Under the pieces are notes generated by a model that worked only from the letters and a program-made list of their open reading frames with translations, had not been told where the DNA came from and did not search any database. The translations under genes were made by a program, and so were the position numbers. Shown here piece by piece: positions 25,580 to 34,244 of a DNA stretch of 64,000 bases; position 1 is the first letter of the stretch, and each line of letters opens with the position of its first letter. The stretch is from an uncultured SAR202 cluster bacterium. Its GTDB lineage: Bacteria; Chloroflexota; Dehalococcoidia; Lucifugimonadales; Lucifugimonadaceae. The stretch covers positions 43,471 through 107,470 of the forward strand of contig CACNIC010000003.1 in NCBI GenBank assembly GCA_902620405.1, written 5' to 3'.

Positions 25580-26680
25580 ATGTCTATTACTGAAGAAAAA
25601 ATCGGATATTTAGTTCTTAATACAGGTACGCCAGATGCACCTACTATTCCTGCTTTAAGAAGTTATTTAAAGGAATTCTTGTCTGACCCTGACATGCTTG
25701 ACTATCCTTCAACAAGGCCAGATCATTTGGCTAAAGGCTTTGATAAAATTAAAAATTATATTTCTGTTGTTTTGCGTTGGATAGTACTAAATCTTATAGT
25801 ATTACCTTTCAGGCCTTCAAAAATCAAAGATAAGTATGCCGGAATATGGACAAATGAAGGATCACCTCTTCTTGTAAACACAATTAAATTTGTTGATAAA
25901 TTAAAAAAATATACTAATGGTAATATTGAGATCGGCATGAGATATGGCAATCCATCCATAAAGAATGCGATAAAAAATCTTCAAGCTAACAGAACACAAA
26001 AACTTTTTCTTGTATCGATGTTTCCGCAATATGCTCAAGCAACATCTGGTTCGACATTTGATGAAGTGTATAGGGTATTATATGAATTAGATTATCACCC
26101 TGAAATAGTTAAAATAGAGCATTATTATAATGAAGATTTTTATTTAAAGTCTCTAGCTAAAAGTATTGTTGAATCTCAGGAATATAAAGAAAGTGAATAT
26201 CTTCTTTTCAGTTTTCATGGTCTCCCGGTAAGACATCTAAAGAAATCTGACATCTCTCAGTCGCATTGTCAAAAAATTGATAATTGTTGTGAAAAAACAT
26301 CCGAAAATAATGAGTTATGCTATAAATCTCACTGCGTAAAAACAATTATGAAAGTAGCTGAAATTATTGACCCTGATAAACCATTCAAAGTCTGTTATCA
26401 AAGCACATTTGGTCCAGAACAATGGATACAACCAAACATTGTTGATGTACTCGAAGATTTAGCTGAAAAAGGGGTTAAAAAGGTTTCTGTAGCATGCCCT
26501 TCTTTTACAGCAGATTGTTTAGAAACACTTGAAGAAATTGCAGTTGAAAATCATGAAGACTTTGAAAAAAATGGTGGTGAATATGTTAAGCTCATTCCAA
26601 GCCTTAATGATAATGATGATTGGGTACAAAATTTTGCAGAATATTTAACTGAAAAGGAAGATGAGTTCGTCAAAAAATAA
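25580..26680 (+). CDS. hemH: Ferrochelatase
   Basis: Inserts iron into a porphyrin in haem synthesis (366 aa from the chosen ATG). Seen: IGYLVLNTGTPDAP at the N-terminus, GMRYGNPSI, SMFPQYAQATSGSTFDEV, the catalytic His in FHGLPVRHL, and QSTFGPEQWIQP. A Cys-rich insertion directly after the active-site His has spacing C-x5-CC-x9-C-x4-C. I remember a similar pattern from Bacteroidota-type ferrochelatases. A longer frame from TTG at 25559 exists, but ATG 25580 gives the usual N-terminus. No other haem gene is nearby; the link with the divergent iron transporter fits a shared iron response. Confidence 0.92.
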   Translation: MSITEEKIGYLVLNTGTPDAPTIPALRSYLKEFLSDPDMLDYPSTRPDHLAKGFDKIKNYISVVLRWIVLNLIVLPFRPSKIKDKYAGIWTNEGSPLLVNTIKFVDKLKKYTNGNIEIGMRYGNPSIKNAIKNLQANRTQKLFLVSMFPQYAQATSGSTFDEVYRVLYELDYHPEIVKIEHYYNEDFYLKSLAKSIVESQEYKESEYLLFSFHGLPVRHLKKSDISQSHCQKIDNCCEKTSENNELCYKSHCVKTIMKVAEIIDPDKPFKVCYQSTFGPEQWIQPNIVDVLEDLAEKGVKKVSVACPSFTADCLETLEEIAVENHEDFEKNGGEYVKLIPSLNDNDDWVQNFAEYLTEKEDEFVKK

Positions 26681-27098
26681 TTCACCCCACCAAATGAAGA
26701 AAAGTAAGTTTCTTCTTATTAGAATCTTGTGGATAACACTTGGAAGCAGCTTTGTTGCAATAGGCACCATTGGCATATTTGTTCCTGGGCTTCCAACAAC
26801 TGTATTCATGCTTTTGGCTGCAGCATGTTACGTTAGGTCTTCTGAGAGATTATATAATTGGTTAATAAGAAATAAGACTTTTGGAAAATACATTAAAGAT
26901 TACCGTGAAGGCAAGGGCATGCCAATAAAAGCAAAAATTTTTGCTCAATCTATGATGACAATATTTATTTTTTTAGCTGTGTTTCCTTTATCCCCAATAT
27001 CTGTGCCAGGTTTATGGCTTAAGATACTTATATTGTCATTAGGTATTATTGGTTTCTACTACGTTGGCTTTAAGGTTCCTACCAGAGTAACAAAATAA
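26661..27098 (+). CDS. DUF454/YbaN-like inner membrane protein
   Basis: 145-aa membrane protein of the YbaN (DUF454) family, function unknown. The family motif is clear: GTIGIFVPGLPTTVFMLLAAACYVRSSERLYNWL in split form (GIFVPGLPTTVF, then AACYVRSSERLYNWL). It is followed by FGKYIKDYREGKGMPIKAK and two further helices. The start ATG at 26661 lies 20 nt inside hemH, preceded by AAGGA; a second ATG at 26694 is possible but has no Shine-Dalgarno. The overlap implies coupling to hemH. Confidence 0.85.
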   Translation: MSSSKNNSPHQMKKSKFLLIRILWITLGSSFVAIGTIGIFVPGLPTTVFMLLAAACYVRSSERLYNWLIRNKTFGKYIKDYREGKGMPIKAKIFAQSMMTIFIFLAVFPLSPISVPGLWLKILILSLGIIGFYYVGFKVPTRVTK

Positions 27099-27208
27099 AC
27101 CAATAATATAAATTTATTGAAATAATCAAAAAATCTTGATTTTAAAAATTGTTCTAAACTTATTAATTCATTCATATACAATAATATTTATTAAATAAAA
27201 GATTTAAC

Positions 27209-28066
27209 ATGAGTAACTTAAACTTTAGTATAAATAAAAATAATTTTCTTTACATAATTGTTGGGATTTCAGTTGCGATTTTGATAATAATAATAATTAT
27301 AGCAAGCAATAACTTGAACTCTGACCCACCAGGCTATAATGCTGTAAACCCTCAATTTGCAACTCCAACACCAAAACCTCCTGAAAAAGATGATTATGTT
27401 CCTGCAGATACTCCGACCCCTCAGCCAACTCCAACTCCTGAGGTTCCAAGCTTTGGAGGTTTATTTATGGCAGAACTATCAAATAAACTAAATATAAAAT
27501 CCTCAAATATAAAGTTGATTTCATATGAAGATTTTATATTTAATGACTCATCTCTTGATTGCCCGGAGCCTGGAAAATTTTATACACAAGTGATTACCCC
27601 TGGGTGGAAAATGCAATTTGAAGCTGATGGAAATATTTATGAATATCATTCCAATTTAGATGGTTCATATTATATTGATTGCACCTCAACAAAGAATATT
27701 GAAACAACAAATGTTTTAAAAAAATTTAATTTATATAGTCCAGAAACCATAGATGTATACAGACGAAATAATGGTCAATTTTTACCATTAATTGAATTGA
27801 AGGGGGATGAAATAAAATCCTTTATTGAAAGTCTTGATGACCCCATAAAAATAATTGAAAAAGAAAATTGTAATTTTTTATATAAAATTTCATTTGTCTT
27901 TAAAGAAAAAACTCATAATTTATTTTCAATTTGCGAAGATGGAAAAAAGTATGGAGAATTTGAAATCTCTGAAGATAAAGCCTATGAAATGCCTGAAGGA
28001 TTTATGAATTTAATTGGAAAATATTCTTCATCGTTAAGTTTTCCAGGAAAACCTAGTTTAGACTAA
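27209..28066 (+). CDS. Membrane-anchored protein with TPTP-rich linker, unknown domain
   Basis: 285 aa. One N-terminal membrane helix (about 12-33), then a Thr-Pro-rich linker (about 50-82, ATPTPKPPEK and PTPQPTPTPE) and an extracytoplasmic domain. The domain begins FMAELSNKLNIKSSNIKLISYEDFIF and carries DSSLDCPEPGKFYTQVITPGWKMQFEADGNIYEYH, here cited as DSSLDCPEPG, YTQVITPGW and YEYH. I recall this W/Y-DSSLGCP-YAQVITPGY-YEYH type as an uncharacterised domain common in Chloroflexota and Cyanobacteria; no function is known to me. Two Cys (in DCPEPG and DCTS) could form a disulfide. It lies just upstream of the rel gene. Confidence 0.7.
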   Translation: MSNLNFSINKNNFLYIIVGISVAILIIIIIIASNNLNSDPPGYNAVNPQFATPTPKPPEKDDYVPADTPTPQPTPTPEVPSFGGLFMAELSNKLNIKSSNIKLISYEDFIFNDSSLDCPEPGKFYTQVITPGWKMQFEADGNIYEYHSNLDGSYYIDCTSTKNIETTNVLKKFNLYSPETIDVYRRNNGQFLPLIELKGDEIKSFIESLDDPIKIIEKENCNFLYKISFVFKEKTHNLFSICEDGKKYGEFEISEDKAYEMPEGFMNLIGKYSSSLSFPGKPSLD

Positions 28067-28102
28067 CTTGTTAATTTTTTTCAAAAATCAGAAAATCTAA
28101 CT

Positions 28103-30022
28103 ATGACAACATTAAATGAATCAAATACAAAACTTATAACTAAAGTTAAAGAATATTTATCCGATGAAGATGTAAAGAAAATAAATGAGGCTTACAAATT
28201 TGCTGAAAAATGTCATAGTGGCCAACTGAGAAAAACTGGTGATCCTTATATAATTCATCCAGTTTTTACAGCAATTTATTTATCAAATATGAAAATGGAT
28301 TGGGAGACGATATCTGCAGCATTATTGCATGATGTAATTGAAGACTGCGGGGTAACTTTTAAAGAAATTGAGAAACTTTTTGGCAGGGATGTTGCTGGAT
28401 TAGTTGATGGAGTAACAAAATTACCTACATTAAAAATTAGCTCAAAAAAAACAAATTTATCTATAAATAATGAAATATCTAGGGCAGCCACTATTCGAAA
28501 GTTATTGATATCAACCTCTGAAGATGCAAGAGTAATTTTAATTAAATTAGCAGATAGATTGCATAATATGGAAACTTTACATGCCCTTGACGAAAATTCT
28601 ATATTAAGAATTTCTCAAGAAACTATGGAAATTTTTGCACCTCTCGCCCACCGTCTAGGAATATGGGACTTTAAATGGAAACTTGAAGATGAATCTTTTA
28701 AATATCTTTTTCCTAAATCATACAAGGAAATTGCAAATTTAATTTCAAGCAAAAGAAAAGAGAGAGAGAAATACGCAACAAGGGCAACAAGGATGCTTGA
28801 GGAGGCTTTAGCAAAATCATCCATTCAGTGTCTTGTTGAAGGGAGAGTCAAACATCTTTATAGTATTTTTAAAAAAATTGAAAAATACTCTAATTTAGGA
28901 AAAAGGTTTGATGAAATTCACGATCTTATAGCTTTGAGAATAGTTGTTAATACTAAGCAAGACTGTTACTTAGCTCTTGGTGTGCTTCATGAGCTTTGGA
29001 AGCCAATTCCTGGAGAATTTGATGATTATATTGCCAACCCTAAAGAGAGTATGTATCAATCAATACATTCAACAGTAATGTGTCTTGACAGTTATCCAGT
29101 TGAAATTCAAATACGAACTAAGGAGATGCATAATACTGCAGAGATGGGCATTGCTGCGCATTGGCAATATAAAGATGGAGTTGATGAAGATGGTGGGTAT
29201 TTGAATAAACTTAATTGGTTTAGGAATTTGATAGATTGGCAAATTGAGCTCCCAGAAGATGAGAACTATATAGATTCAGTTAAAACTGATTTATCAAAAG
29301 AAAGGATCTACTGCTACACTCCTGCAGGAGATATAAAATCAATACCTGAAGGTTCAACTCCTATTGATTTTGCATATGAAGTTCACACAGAATTAGGAAA
29401 TGAAGTAAATTCAGCATTAATTAATGGCCAAACTGTTCCATTAAATGCAACAATTTCTAATGGTGATTTAGTTGAGATAATTAAATCTAATTCATCACAA
29501 GGCCCTAAATTAGAATGGCTTAATACAGACTTAGGATTCGTAACAACTAGTAAGTCAAGATTTAAGATTAGGCAATGGTTTAGGAAAGAAGAGAAAAATT
29601 TGAGCATAGAGAGAGGAAAAGGTGTTGTTTTGAGCTTAGTAGATAAACTTAAAATTGATTTGCCACTAGAAGAAATTGCATCCAAACTTAAATATCAAAA
29701 CTTAGATGAATTGTTATTGCTTATTGGCTCTGGTTCATTAAATTCGCCGAAACTTGTTAAAAAGTTAACGACATTAATTAATTATGGTGGAAGAAAAAAT
29801 ATATCTTTAAAAATAAACTCAGATGACAGAGTGGGGCTAATTAGAGATGTTACTGAAATTATCTCTAAGGAAGGCTTAAATATTATTTCTATATCAACCA
29901 ATGATATTAATACTGGAAAAAGTATACTAATTGAAGTAGACTCTAACGGTTTAGAACAACAAAATAAAATTTACTCTATAATTGAAACTATAGACGGAGT
30001 AAACAGTATAGATACAATATAA
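28103..30022 (+). CDS. rel: Bifunctional (p)ppGpp synthetase/hydrolase, short Rel
   Basis: Stringent-response enzyme (639 aa; E. coli SpoT is 702). The HD hydrolase domain covers about 35-190 with HDVIED (76-81) and the synthetase about 240-370 with RFDE (268-271), the charge state of bifunctional enzymes. TGS spans about 400-462 (RIYCYTPAGD, SALINGQTV), and a C-terminal ACT about 565-639 (DDRVGLIRDVTEII). The conserved cysteine/zinc-finger domain normally between the helical region and ACT is absent: LTTLINYGG runs straight into the ACT strand. ATG 28103 has a weak Shine-Dalgarno. rpsT follows after 8 nt. Confidence 0.95.
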   Translation: MTTLNESNTKLITKVKEYLSDEDVKKINEAYKFAEKCHSGQLRKTGDPYIIHPVFTAIYLSNMKMDWETISAALLHDVIEDCGVTFKEIEKLFGRDVAGLVDGVTKLPTLKISSKKTNLSINNEISRAATIRKLLISTSEDARVILIKLADRLHNMETLHALDENSILRISQETMEIFAPLAHRLGIWDFKWKLEDESFKYLFPKSYKEIANLISSKRKEREKYATRATRMLEEALAKSSIQCLVEGRVKHLYSIFKKIEKYSNLGKRFDEIHDLIALRIVVNTKQDCYLALGVLHELWKPIPGEFDDYIANPKESMYQSIHSTVMCLDSYPVEIQIRTKEMHNTAEMGIAAHWQYKDGVDEDGGYLNKLNWFRNLIDWQIELPEDENYIDSVKTDLSKERIYCYTPAGDIKSIPEGSTPIDFAYEVHTELGNEVNSALINGQTVPLNATISNGDLVEIIKSNSSQGPKLEWLNTDLGFVTTSKSRFKIRQWFRKEEKNLSIERGKGVVLSLVDKLKIDLPLEEIASKLKYQNLDELLLLIGSGSLNSPKLVKKLTTLINYGGRKNISLKINSDDRVGLIRDVTEIISKEGLNIISISTNDINTGKSILIEVDSNGLEQQNKIYSIIETIDGVNSIDTI

Positions 30023-30030
30023 AGGTAAAA

Positions 30031-30282
30031 ATGCCAAGCAAAAAAAGTCATAGGACATCTGTTAAAAATGCTGAATACAATAGGCCAATTGCATCAAGAG
30101 CGAAAACCCTATTAAAAAACTCAATGGAATTAATTGAAGAAAATAAAGATCAAGACAAAATTCAGAAGAGTTTTAAGGAAGCTATTTCAGCACTTGATAA
30201 GGCATCACAAAAAGGTGTCATGCACAAAAATAATGTTGCAAGAAAAAAGTCAAAACTATCGAAAAAATTAAATTCAAAATAG
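30031..30282 (+). CDS. rpsT: 30S ribosomal protein S20
   Basis: Primary 16S rRNA-binding protein (83 aa, typical length 85-90). It begins MPSKKSHRTSVKNAEYNR, the usual basic S20 start, and ends KGVMHKNNVARKKSKLSKKL, matching the GxxHKNxAARxKSRL motif of the family. It is preceded by AAAGGTAAAA, giving a good Shine-Dalgarno. Placed between rel and lexA, it probably shares the rel transcript. Confidence 0.95.
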   Translation: MPSKKSHRTSVKNAEYNRPIASRAKTLLKNSMELIEENKDQDKIQKSFKEAISALDKASQKGVMHKNNVARKKSKLSKKLNSK

Positions 30283-30316
30283 GTGACATTTAGTAATTGA
30301 CACTAAAATTCATGTC
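30283..30316 (+). promoter_or_regulatory. Candidate lexA operator/promoter element
   Basis: Upstream of lexA lie an inverted repeat TTAGT (30290-30294) / ACTAA (30302-30306) with a 7-nt spacer and a wider pair GACAT (30285-30289) / ATGTC (30312-30316). The two dyads are not perfectly co-centred. GTGACATTTAG here resembles GTGACATTAG before recA (1225-1234). LexA genes are usually autoregulated, so this is a plausible SOS box, but the consensus in this lineage is not known to me. Confidence 0.3.
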
Positions 30317-30331
30317 TTTTAATCTTCAATA

Positions 30332-30994
30332 ATGAGATTGAATCAAAAACTATCTGAAAAACAAGTTTTAATCATTGATTACATTGAAAATTATGTTTAT
30401 GAAAATGGCATATCTCCAACTATAGAAGATGTAAGAATTGGTTGTAAATTAAGTTCAAAATCTGTCGTATCATACAATTTAAATATACTTGAAGAAAATG
30501 GTTATTTAGACAGAAAAAGGGGGATGGCTAGAAGTATAACTAGCACCAAGGAGGTTGAAAAAAACAGTGATATTGTTAATGTTCCAATTGTAAGCAATAT
30601 TTCTGCGGGATCACCACTTGATTTATTTTCATCAGATGAAATATTTTTTAAACAAAGAAGTAATTTCGAATCAATAAGTTTATCTAAAAGTATGTTGAAA
30701 AATAACACCAATATAGTTGCATTAAAAATTTCTGGTGATTCAATGAAGGGTGATTTAATAATGGATGGAGATATAATAATTTTAGATTGCAATAATATTT
30801 CAACAAATGATATAAAAAGTGGTGATATTGTTGCTGCAAGAGTTAATGATGATTATGCAACATTAAAAAGAATGTTTATAAATAATAATAAAATTGAACT
30901 CAGGCCTTCAAATAAGCTATATTCTTCAATTTTTACTGATAAAAATAATGTAAAGATTGATGGAAAAGTTGTAGGATTAATTAGAAATTATTAA
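30332..30994 (+). CDS. lexA: SOS repressor LexA
   Basis: Self-cleaving repressor (220 aa). The N-terminal winged helix-turn-helix is at about 5-70 (KQVLIIDYIENYVYENGISPT, cited as IDYIENYV and NGISPT, then SSKSVVSYNLNIL). The cleavage bond is Ala92-Gly93 in ISAGSP. The serine-lysine dyad is Ser137 (SGDSMKGDL) and Lys179 (ATLKRMF). All catalytic elements are intact, so DNA-damage-induced autocleavage stimulated by RecA is expected. It is followed after 14 nt by tatA on the same strand. Confidence 0.95.
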   Translation: MRLNQKLSEKQVLIIDYIENYVYENGISPTIEDVRIGCKLSSKSVVSYNLNILEENGYLDRKRGMARSITSTKEVEKNSDIVNVPIVSNISAGSPLDLFSSDEIFFKQRSNFESISLSKSMLKNNTNIVALKISGDSMKGDLIMDGDIIILDCNNISTNDIKSGDIVAARVNDDYATLKRMFINNNKIELRPSNKLYSSIFTDKNNVKIDGKVVGLIRNY

Positions 30995-31008
30995 TTAGGA
31001 AAAATAAT

Positions 31009-31194
31009 ATGAATTTTTTAAGAGGTATAGGACCATTAGAGATTTTTTTAATATTTGTAATCATCATGGTTGTATTTGGTGTTGGCAAACTTCCTGAAGT
31101 AGGTGAAGGGTTAGGTAGAGGAATAAGGTTATTTAAAAACTCTTTAGCTGGAAAAGATGAAAAAGTAGAAAAAACTACAAAGAAGAAGAAATAA
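31009..31194 (+). CDS. tatA: Twin-arginine translocase subunit TatA
   Basis: Small pore-forming Tat component (61 aa). It has an N-terminal membrane helix GPLEIFLIFVIIMVVFGVGKLPE, cited as the GxxE element at GPLE followed by the hydrophobic core and FGVGKLPE hinge. An amphipathic helix VGEGLGRGIRLFKNSL and a Lys-rich tail follow. GGAAAAATAAT precedes the ATG. It is convergent with tatC (1-nt gap), so the two Tat transcripts converge instead of forming the usual tatAC operon. Confidence 0.93.
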   Translation: MNFLRGIGPLEIFLIFVIIMVVFGVGKLPEVGEGLGRGIRLFKNSLAGKDEKVEKTTKKKK

Positions 31195-31195
31195 A

Positions 31196-31921
31196 CTATT
31201 TTCTTGTCCTTGATAACAATATACCTACTTCATACAATAGCATTATTGGCAAAGCCACTATAATTTGATTAATTGGGTCGAAGGTTGGAGTAATTATAGC
31301 ACCCAATATAAATGAAAAAATAATAAAGTATTTTCTAAATTTTGATAATTTTTTCGAATCAACAATTTTTATGAGTGCCAAAATATACATAATTATTGGC
31401 AATTGAAAACATACACCCATCCACATCATCAAATTTATTGTCAATTGAACTAATGAGCCAATTCTTATTAACGGCTCTGAAATGTCTCCACCAAAATAAA
31501 CAAGAAATTTTATAGCAGGTGGTAATAAAACAAAGAAACCAAATGCAGCACCAGCATAAAAAGAGATAATAGATCCAGGTAAAAGAATAATGATAAATTT
31601 TTTTTCGTTCCTTTTTAATCCTGGCAAAATAAATGCTAAAACCTGGTAACTAATTAAAGGGAAAGATATTAATAATCCAGAAAGCAATGAAACCTTCATA
31701 ACAACGCTCCAAAATTCAGTGATATTCGTAAAAACTGGAAGCCCCTGTGAAAGTTGATTAATTTCTGTCACAGGCTGAACCATTAAGCTTAAAATATTTC
31801 TATGAAAAATAAATCCAAATATAGTCGCAATTAGATAGAAAATTAAAGAAAAGATAATACGTTTTCTTAGTTCGCTAAAATGACTATTAATATTTTTTAC
31901 TTGAATTTTAGAACCTGTCAT
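31196..31921 (-). CDS. tatC: Twin-arginine translocase subunit TatC
   Basis: Polytopic receptor for Tat signal peptides (241 aa, six helices). The N-terminal SHFSELRKRIIFSL segment is the conserved HLxELRxR motif that starts the family. A later LPPAIKFLVYFGG and the GVCFQLPI region also match. The reading frame is open further upstream to 31972, but ATG 31921 comes 5 nt after the stop of the TatA/B-like gene and places the ELR motif at the expected distance. The longer start would overlap that gene by 47 nt. Confidence 0.94.
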   Translation of the reverse strand: MTGSKIQVKNINSHFSELRKRIIFSLIFYLIATIFGFIFHRNILSLMVQPVTEINQLSQGLPVFTNITEFWSVVMKVSLLSGLLISFPLISYQVLAFILPGLKRNEKKFIIILLPGSIISFYAGAAFGFFVLLPPAIKFLVYFGGDISEPLIRIGSLVQLTINLMMWMGVCFQLPIIMYILALIKIVDSKKLSKFRKYFIIFSFILGAIITPTFDPINQIIVALPIMLLYEVGILLSRTRK

Positions 31922-31925
31922 TAAC

Positions 31926-32108
31926 TTATTTCTTATCTTCATCATTGTCATCAATAAGTTCTTTAAGCTCATCTTTCTGAGAGTTAAATTGCTTAATTAA
32001 TTTTGCAAAATCCTTTGAAAACTTATTAATTTTTTTTGGACCTAAAATTATAAATGCAACTAAAAAAATTACTAATAATTCAAATGTTCCTATTCCTAAA
32101 ATATTCAA
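31926..32108 (-). CDS. TatA/TatB-like translocase subunit
   Basis: 60-aa second TatA-family protein. It has an N-terminal helix with GTFELLVIFLVAFIILGPKK, cited as the GTFE element and ILGPKK, then an amphipathic stretch (KINKFSKDFAKLIKQF) and an acidic tail. The GPKK hinge resembles TatB (GPxxLP) more than the upstream tatA. Placed directly before tatC in one operon with the RNA methyltransferase, it may be the TatB partner of TatC; that assignment is inference. Confidence 0.8.
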   Translation of the reverse strand: MNILGIGTFELLVIFLVAFIILGPKKINKFSKDFAKLIKQFNSQKDELKELIDDNDEDKK

Positions 32109-33304
32109 TTTTTTACCCTTTTTAAATTAACAATACATTCTACATGCTTTGTTTGCGGAAACATATCTAATGGTATTATTTTATCTATTTCATAACTTGT
32201 TCCCAAAATTCTAATATCTTTTTTTAAGCTACTTACATTACAAGAAACGTAAATAATTTGGCTTGGAGATAAATTTAAAACCCAATTTAAAGCATTAAAA
32301 TGAACACCTTTTCTAGAAGGATCAAGTATAACTATGTCAATATTTTCTTTAAATTTATATTCTTTAAGGTTTTCAACTTCATTTTGAATCAATTCTACAT
32401 TTTTTGAATTATCTAAATTAATTTTTGCATCTTCCACAGATGAATAAGAGGATTCTATTGCATATATTTTTTTTACTTTCTCAGAAAGAAGTAATGAAAA
32501 TGTACCTACTCCTGAAAATGCATCAAGAATAATTTCATTTCCATGTAAAGAACAAATTTCAGCTATAATTTCACCCATCTTTTCGGCCTGTTCAACATTA
32601 ACTTGAAAAAAAGATGGTGAAGAAATTTGTATTTTTTTATTCTTAAATTTTTCATAATAATTTTTTTGTCCAGTAATTATATTTAAATCATTAAATTTTG
32701 GTTGAATTAAAAATGAATCACCTTTTACAGATACTCTAACAGAGTATTGAGACATTCCTTCTAAATGACCTTTCAATTGCCTTTTCTTGTCATTTATTTT
32801 TTGGTTCATAATTTCACATTTTTCTATATTTACAAGTTTTTTAGTCCATCGATTTATAAATCCTGAGTTACCAAGATACTTTTTACTTTTAGATACTGAA
32901 AATCTAGCGTGATTTCTATAATTAAATTGCTTATCACTAGGAAGAACATTATGAATTTTTTTTAATATATTTTCTTCTATTTCTTCAAGCTCTTTTACAA
33001 CAAACTGTTTTTTTATTTCTAATTGTTTTTCATAACTAATATGTTGCAATTGGCAGCCAGAACATTCTAAAAAATATATACACTTATTTTTAATTCTATA
33101 ACTTGAATGTTTAACTATATTTACAACATTACAAATTAAGTCAATATCTTTGCCAATAACTTCAACATCAACAATCTCTTCTTCAATTCCACCAAAAACT
33201 CGTAATTTATTACCAAGATATTCTGCTTCACAAGAACCATCTTGCAAGAAATGCTTTAAATATAAATTTTTAATAATTAAATTATTTTTAAAGTTAGTCA
33301 TCAT
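32105..33304 (-). CDS. 23S rRNA (uracil-5-)-methyltransferase, RlmD/TrmA family
   Basis: SAM-dependent RNA m5U methyltransferase (399 aa). Four cysteines with the RlmD iron-sulfur pattern are visible: Cys75-x5-Cys81-x2-Cys84 and Cys163. An N-terminal TRAM-like region precedes. The methyltransferase has ILDAFSGVGTFSLLL (about 250) and LDPSRKG. The nucleophile Cys is in YVSCNVSS and the C-terminal PLDMFPQTKHVECI is typical. Cluster ligands argue for an rRNA enzyme over TrmA, but the exact uridine is unknown. It starts 70 bp from the divergent lipA and overlaps the Tat gene by 4 nt. Confidence 0.9.
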   Translation of the reverse strand: MMTNFKNNLIIKNLYLKHFLQDGSCEAEYLGNKLRVFGGIEEEIVDVEVIGKDIDLICNVVNIVKHSSYRIKNKCIYFLECSGCQLQHISYEKQLEIKKQFVVKELEEIEENILKKIHNVLPSDKQFNYRNHARFSVSKSKKYLGNSGFINRWTKKLVNIEKCEIMNQKINDKKRQLKGHLEGMSQYSVRVSVKGDSFLIQPKFNDLNIITGQKNYYEKFKNKKIQISSPSFFQVNVEQAEKMGEIIAEICSLHGNEIILDAFSGVGTFSLLLSEKVKKIYAIESSYSSVEDAKINLDNSKNVELIQNEVENLKEYKFKENIDIVILDPSRKGVHFNALNWVLNLSPSQIIYVSCNVSSLKKDIRILGTSYEIDKIIPLDMFPQTKHVECIVNLKRVKN

Positions 33305-33374
33305 AATTTTGTATAAATATCTTTATAAATATTAATGTATTAATGTTAGAATATTAATAAATTAGTTATTTATT

Positions 33375-34244
33375 ATGGTTCAATCAAAGAGAAGACTCCC
33401 TGAATGGTTTAAAGTTCAGGCACCAACATCAAACAATTTTAATTCATTAAAGGGAAAATTATCTTCAGCCAAACTTAATACGGTCTGTGAGGAAGCTGCG
33501 TGCCCTAATATTGGAGAATGCTGGGATAGAGGCACAGCTACATTCATGATTCTTGGTGATATTTGTACTCGAGCTTGTAGATATTGCAATGTTAAAACAG
33601 GTAGGCCATCTCAAATAGATATTTTTGAACCATCCAGAGTAGCCAATACTGTTAAACAAATGGGGCTGTCATATTCCGTTGTAACTTCTGTTGATAGAGA
33701 TGATTTAGTAGATGGAGGTGCAGGTGCATTTGCAATGACAATAAAACAAATCAAAAAATTTAATCCAGACTGTAAAGTTGAAGTGTTGATACCTGACTTT
33801 AATGGAAATAGAAGTTCTCTTGAAACAGTAATTAAAGCTTTGCCAGATGTACTAAATCATAATATTGAAACTTGCAGAAGAGTTTTTAGGGTTGTAAGGC
33901 CTAAGGGTGATTACGATCAATCATTAGAACTTCTAAGAAGAGTTAAAGAACTTAACCCAAATATACCAACAAAATCTGGAATGATGGTTGGGTTGGGAGA
34001 GACAGAAGATGAAATAATTGAAACTATGAATGACTTAAGGAAAGTTAATTGCGACCTACTTACCATAGGTCAGTACCTTAGACCTTCAAAAAAACATCAT
34101 GAAATTGACAAGTTTTATCACCCAAAGGAATTTACAAAATTTGAACATATAGGTATGGAGTTAGGGTTTAAGCATGTTGCAGCCGGCCCACTAGTTAGAA
34201 GTTCTTATCATGCAGATGAACAGCATAAAGCTTCAAAAAAATAA
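33375..34244 (+). CDS. lipA: Lipoyl synthase
   Basis: Radical SAM enzyme that inserts two sulfurs into octanoyl groups on carrier domains (289 aa). Both clusters are visible: the auxiliary cluster CEEAACPNIGEC (Cys38, Cys43, Cys49) and the radical SAM CTRACRYC (Cys64, Cys68, Cys71). Further marks are GGAGAFAMTI, HNIETCRRVFRVVRP, GLGETEDEI and the RSSYHADE end. lipB is not in the window. The 70-bp divergent region before it holds an AT-rich 8-bp tandem repeat (TATTAATG). rsmI overlaps the stop by 1 nt. Confidence 0.96.
   Translation: MVQSKRRLPEWFKVQAPTSNNFNSLKGKLSSAKLNTVCEEAACPNIGECWDRGTATFMILGDICTRACRYCNVKTGRPSQIDIFEPSRVANTVKQMGLSYSVVTSVDRDDLVDGGAGAFAMTIKQIKKFNPDCKVEVLIPDFNGNRSSLETVIKALPDVLNHNIETCRRVFRVVRPKGDYDQSLELLRRVKELNPNIPTKSGMMVGLGETEDEIIETMNDLRKVNCDLLTIGQYLRPSKKHHEIDKFYHPKEFTKFEHIGMELGFKHVAAGPLVRSSYHADEQHKASKK

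Noticed and set aside
31922-31972. Longer TatC start at 31972
   Set aside because: It overlaps the TatA/B-like gene and adds a Met/Lys-rich extension before the conserved SHFSELRKR motif. ATG 31921 fits better.
33312-33360. AT-only repeats (TATTAATG tandem, TATAAATAT pair) before lipA as an operator
   Set aside because: The composition is almost pure A/T, so short repeats and self-complementary ATTAAT words are expected by chance.
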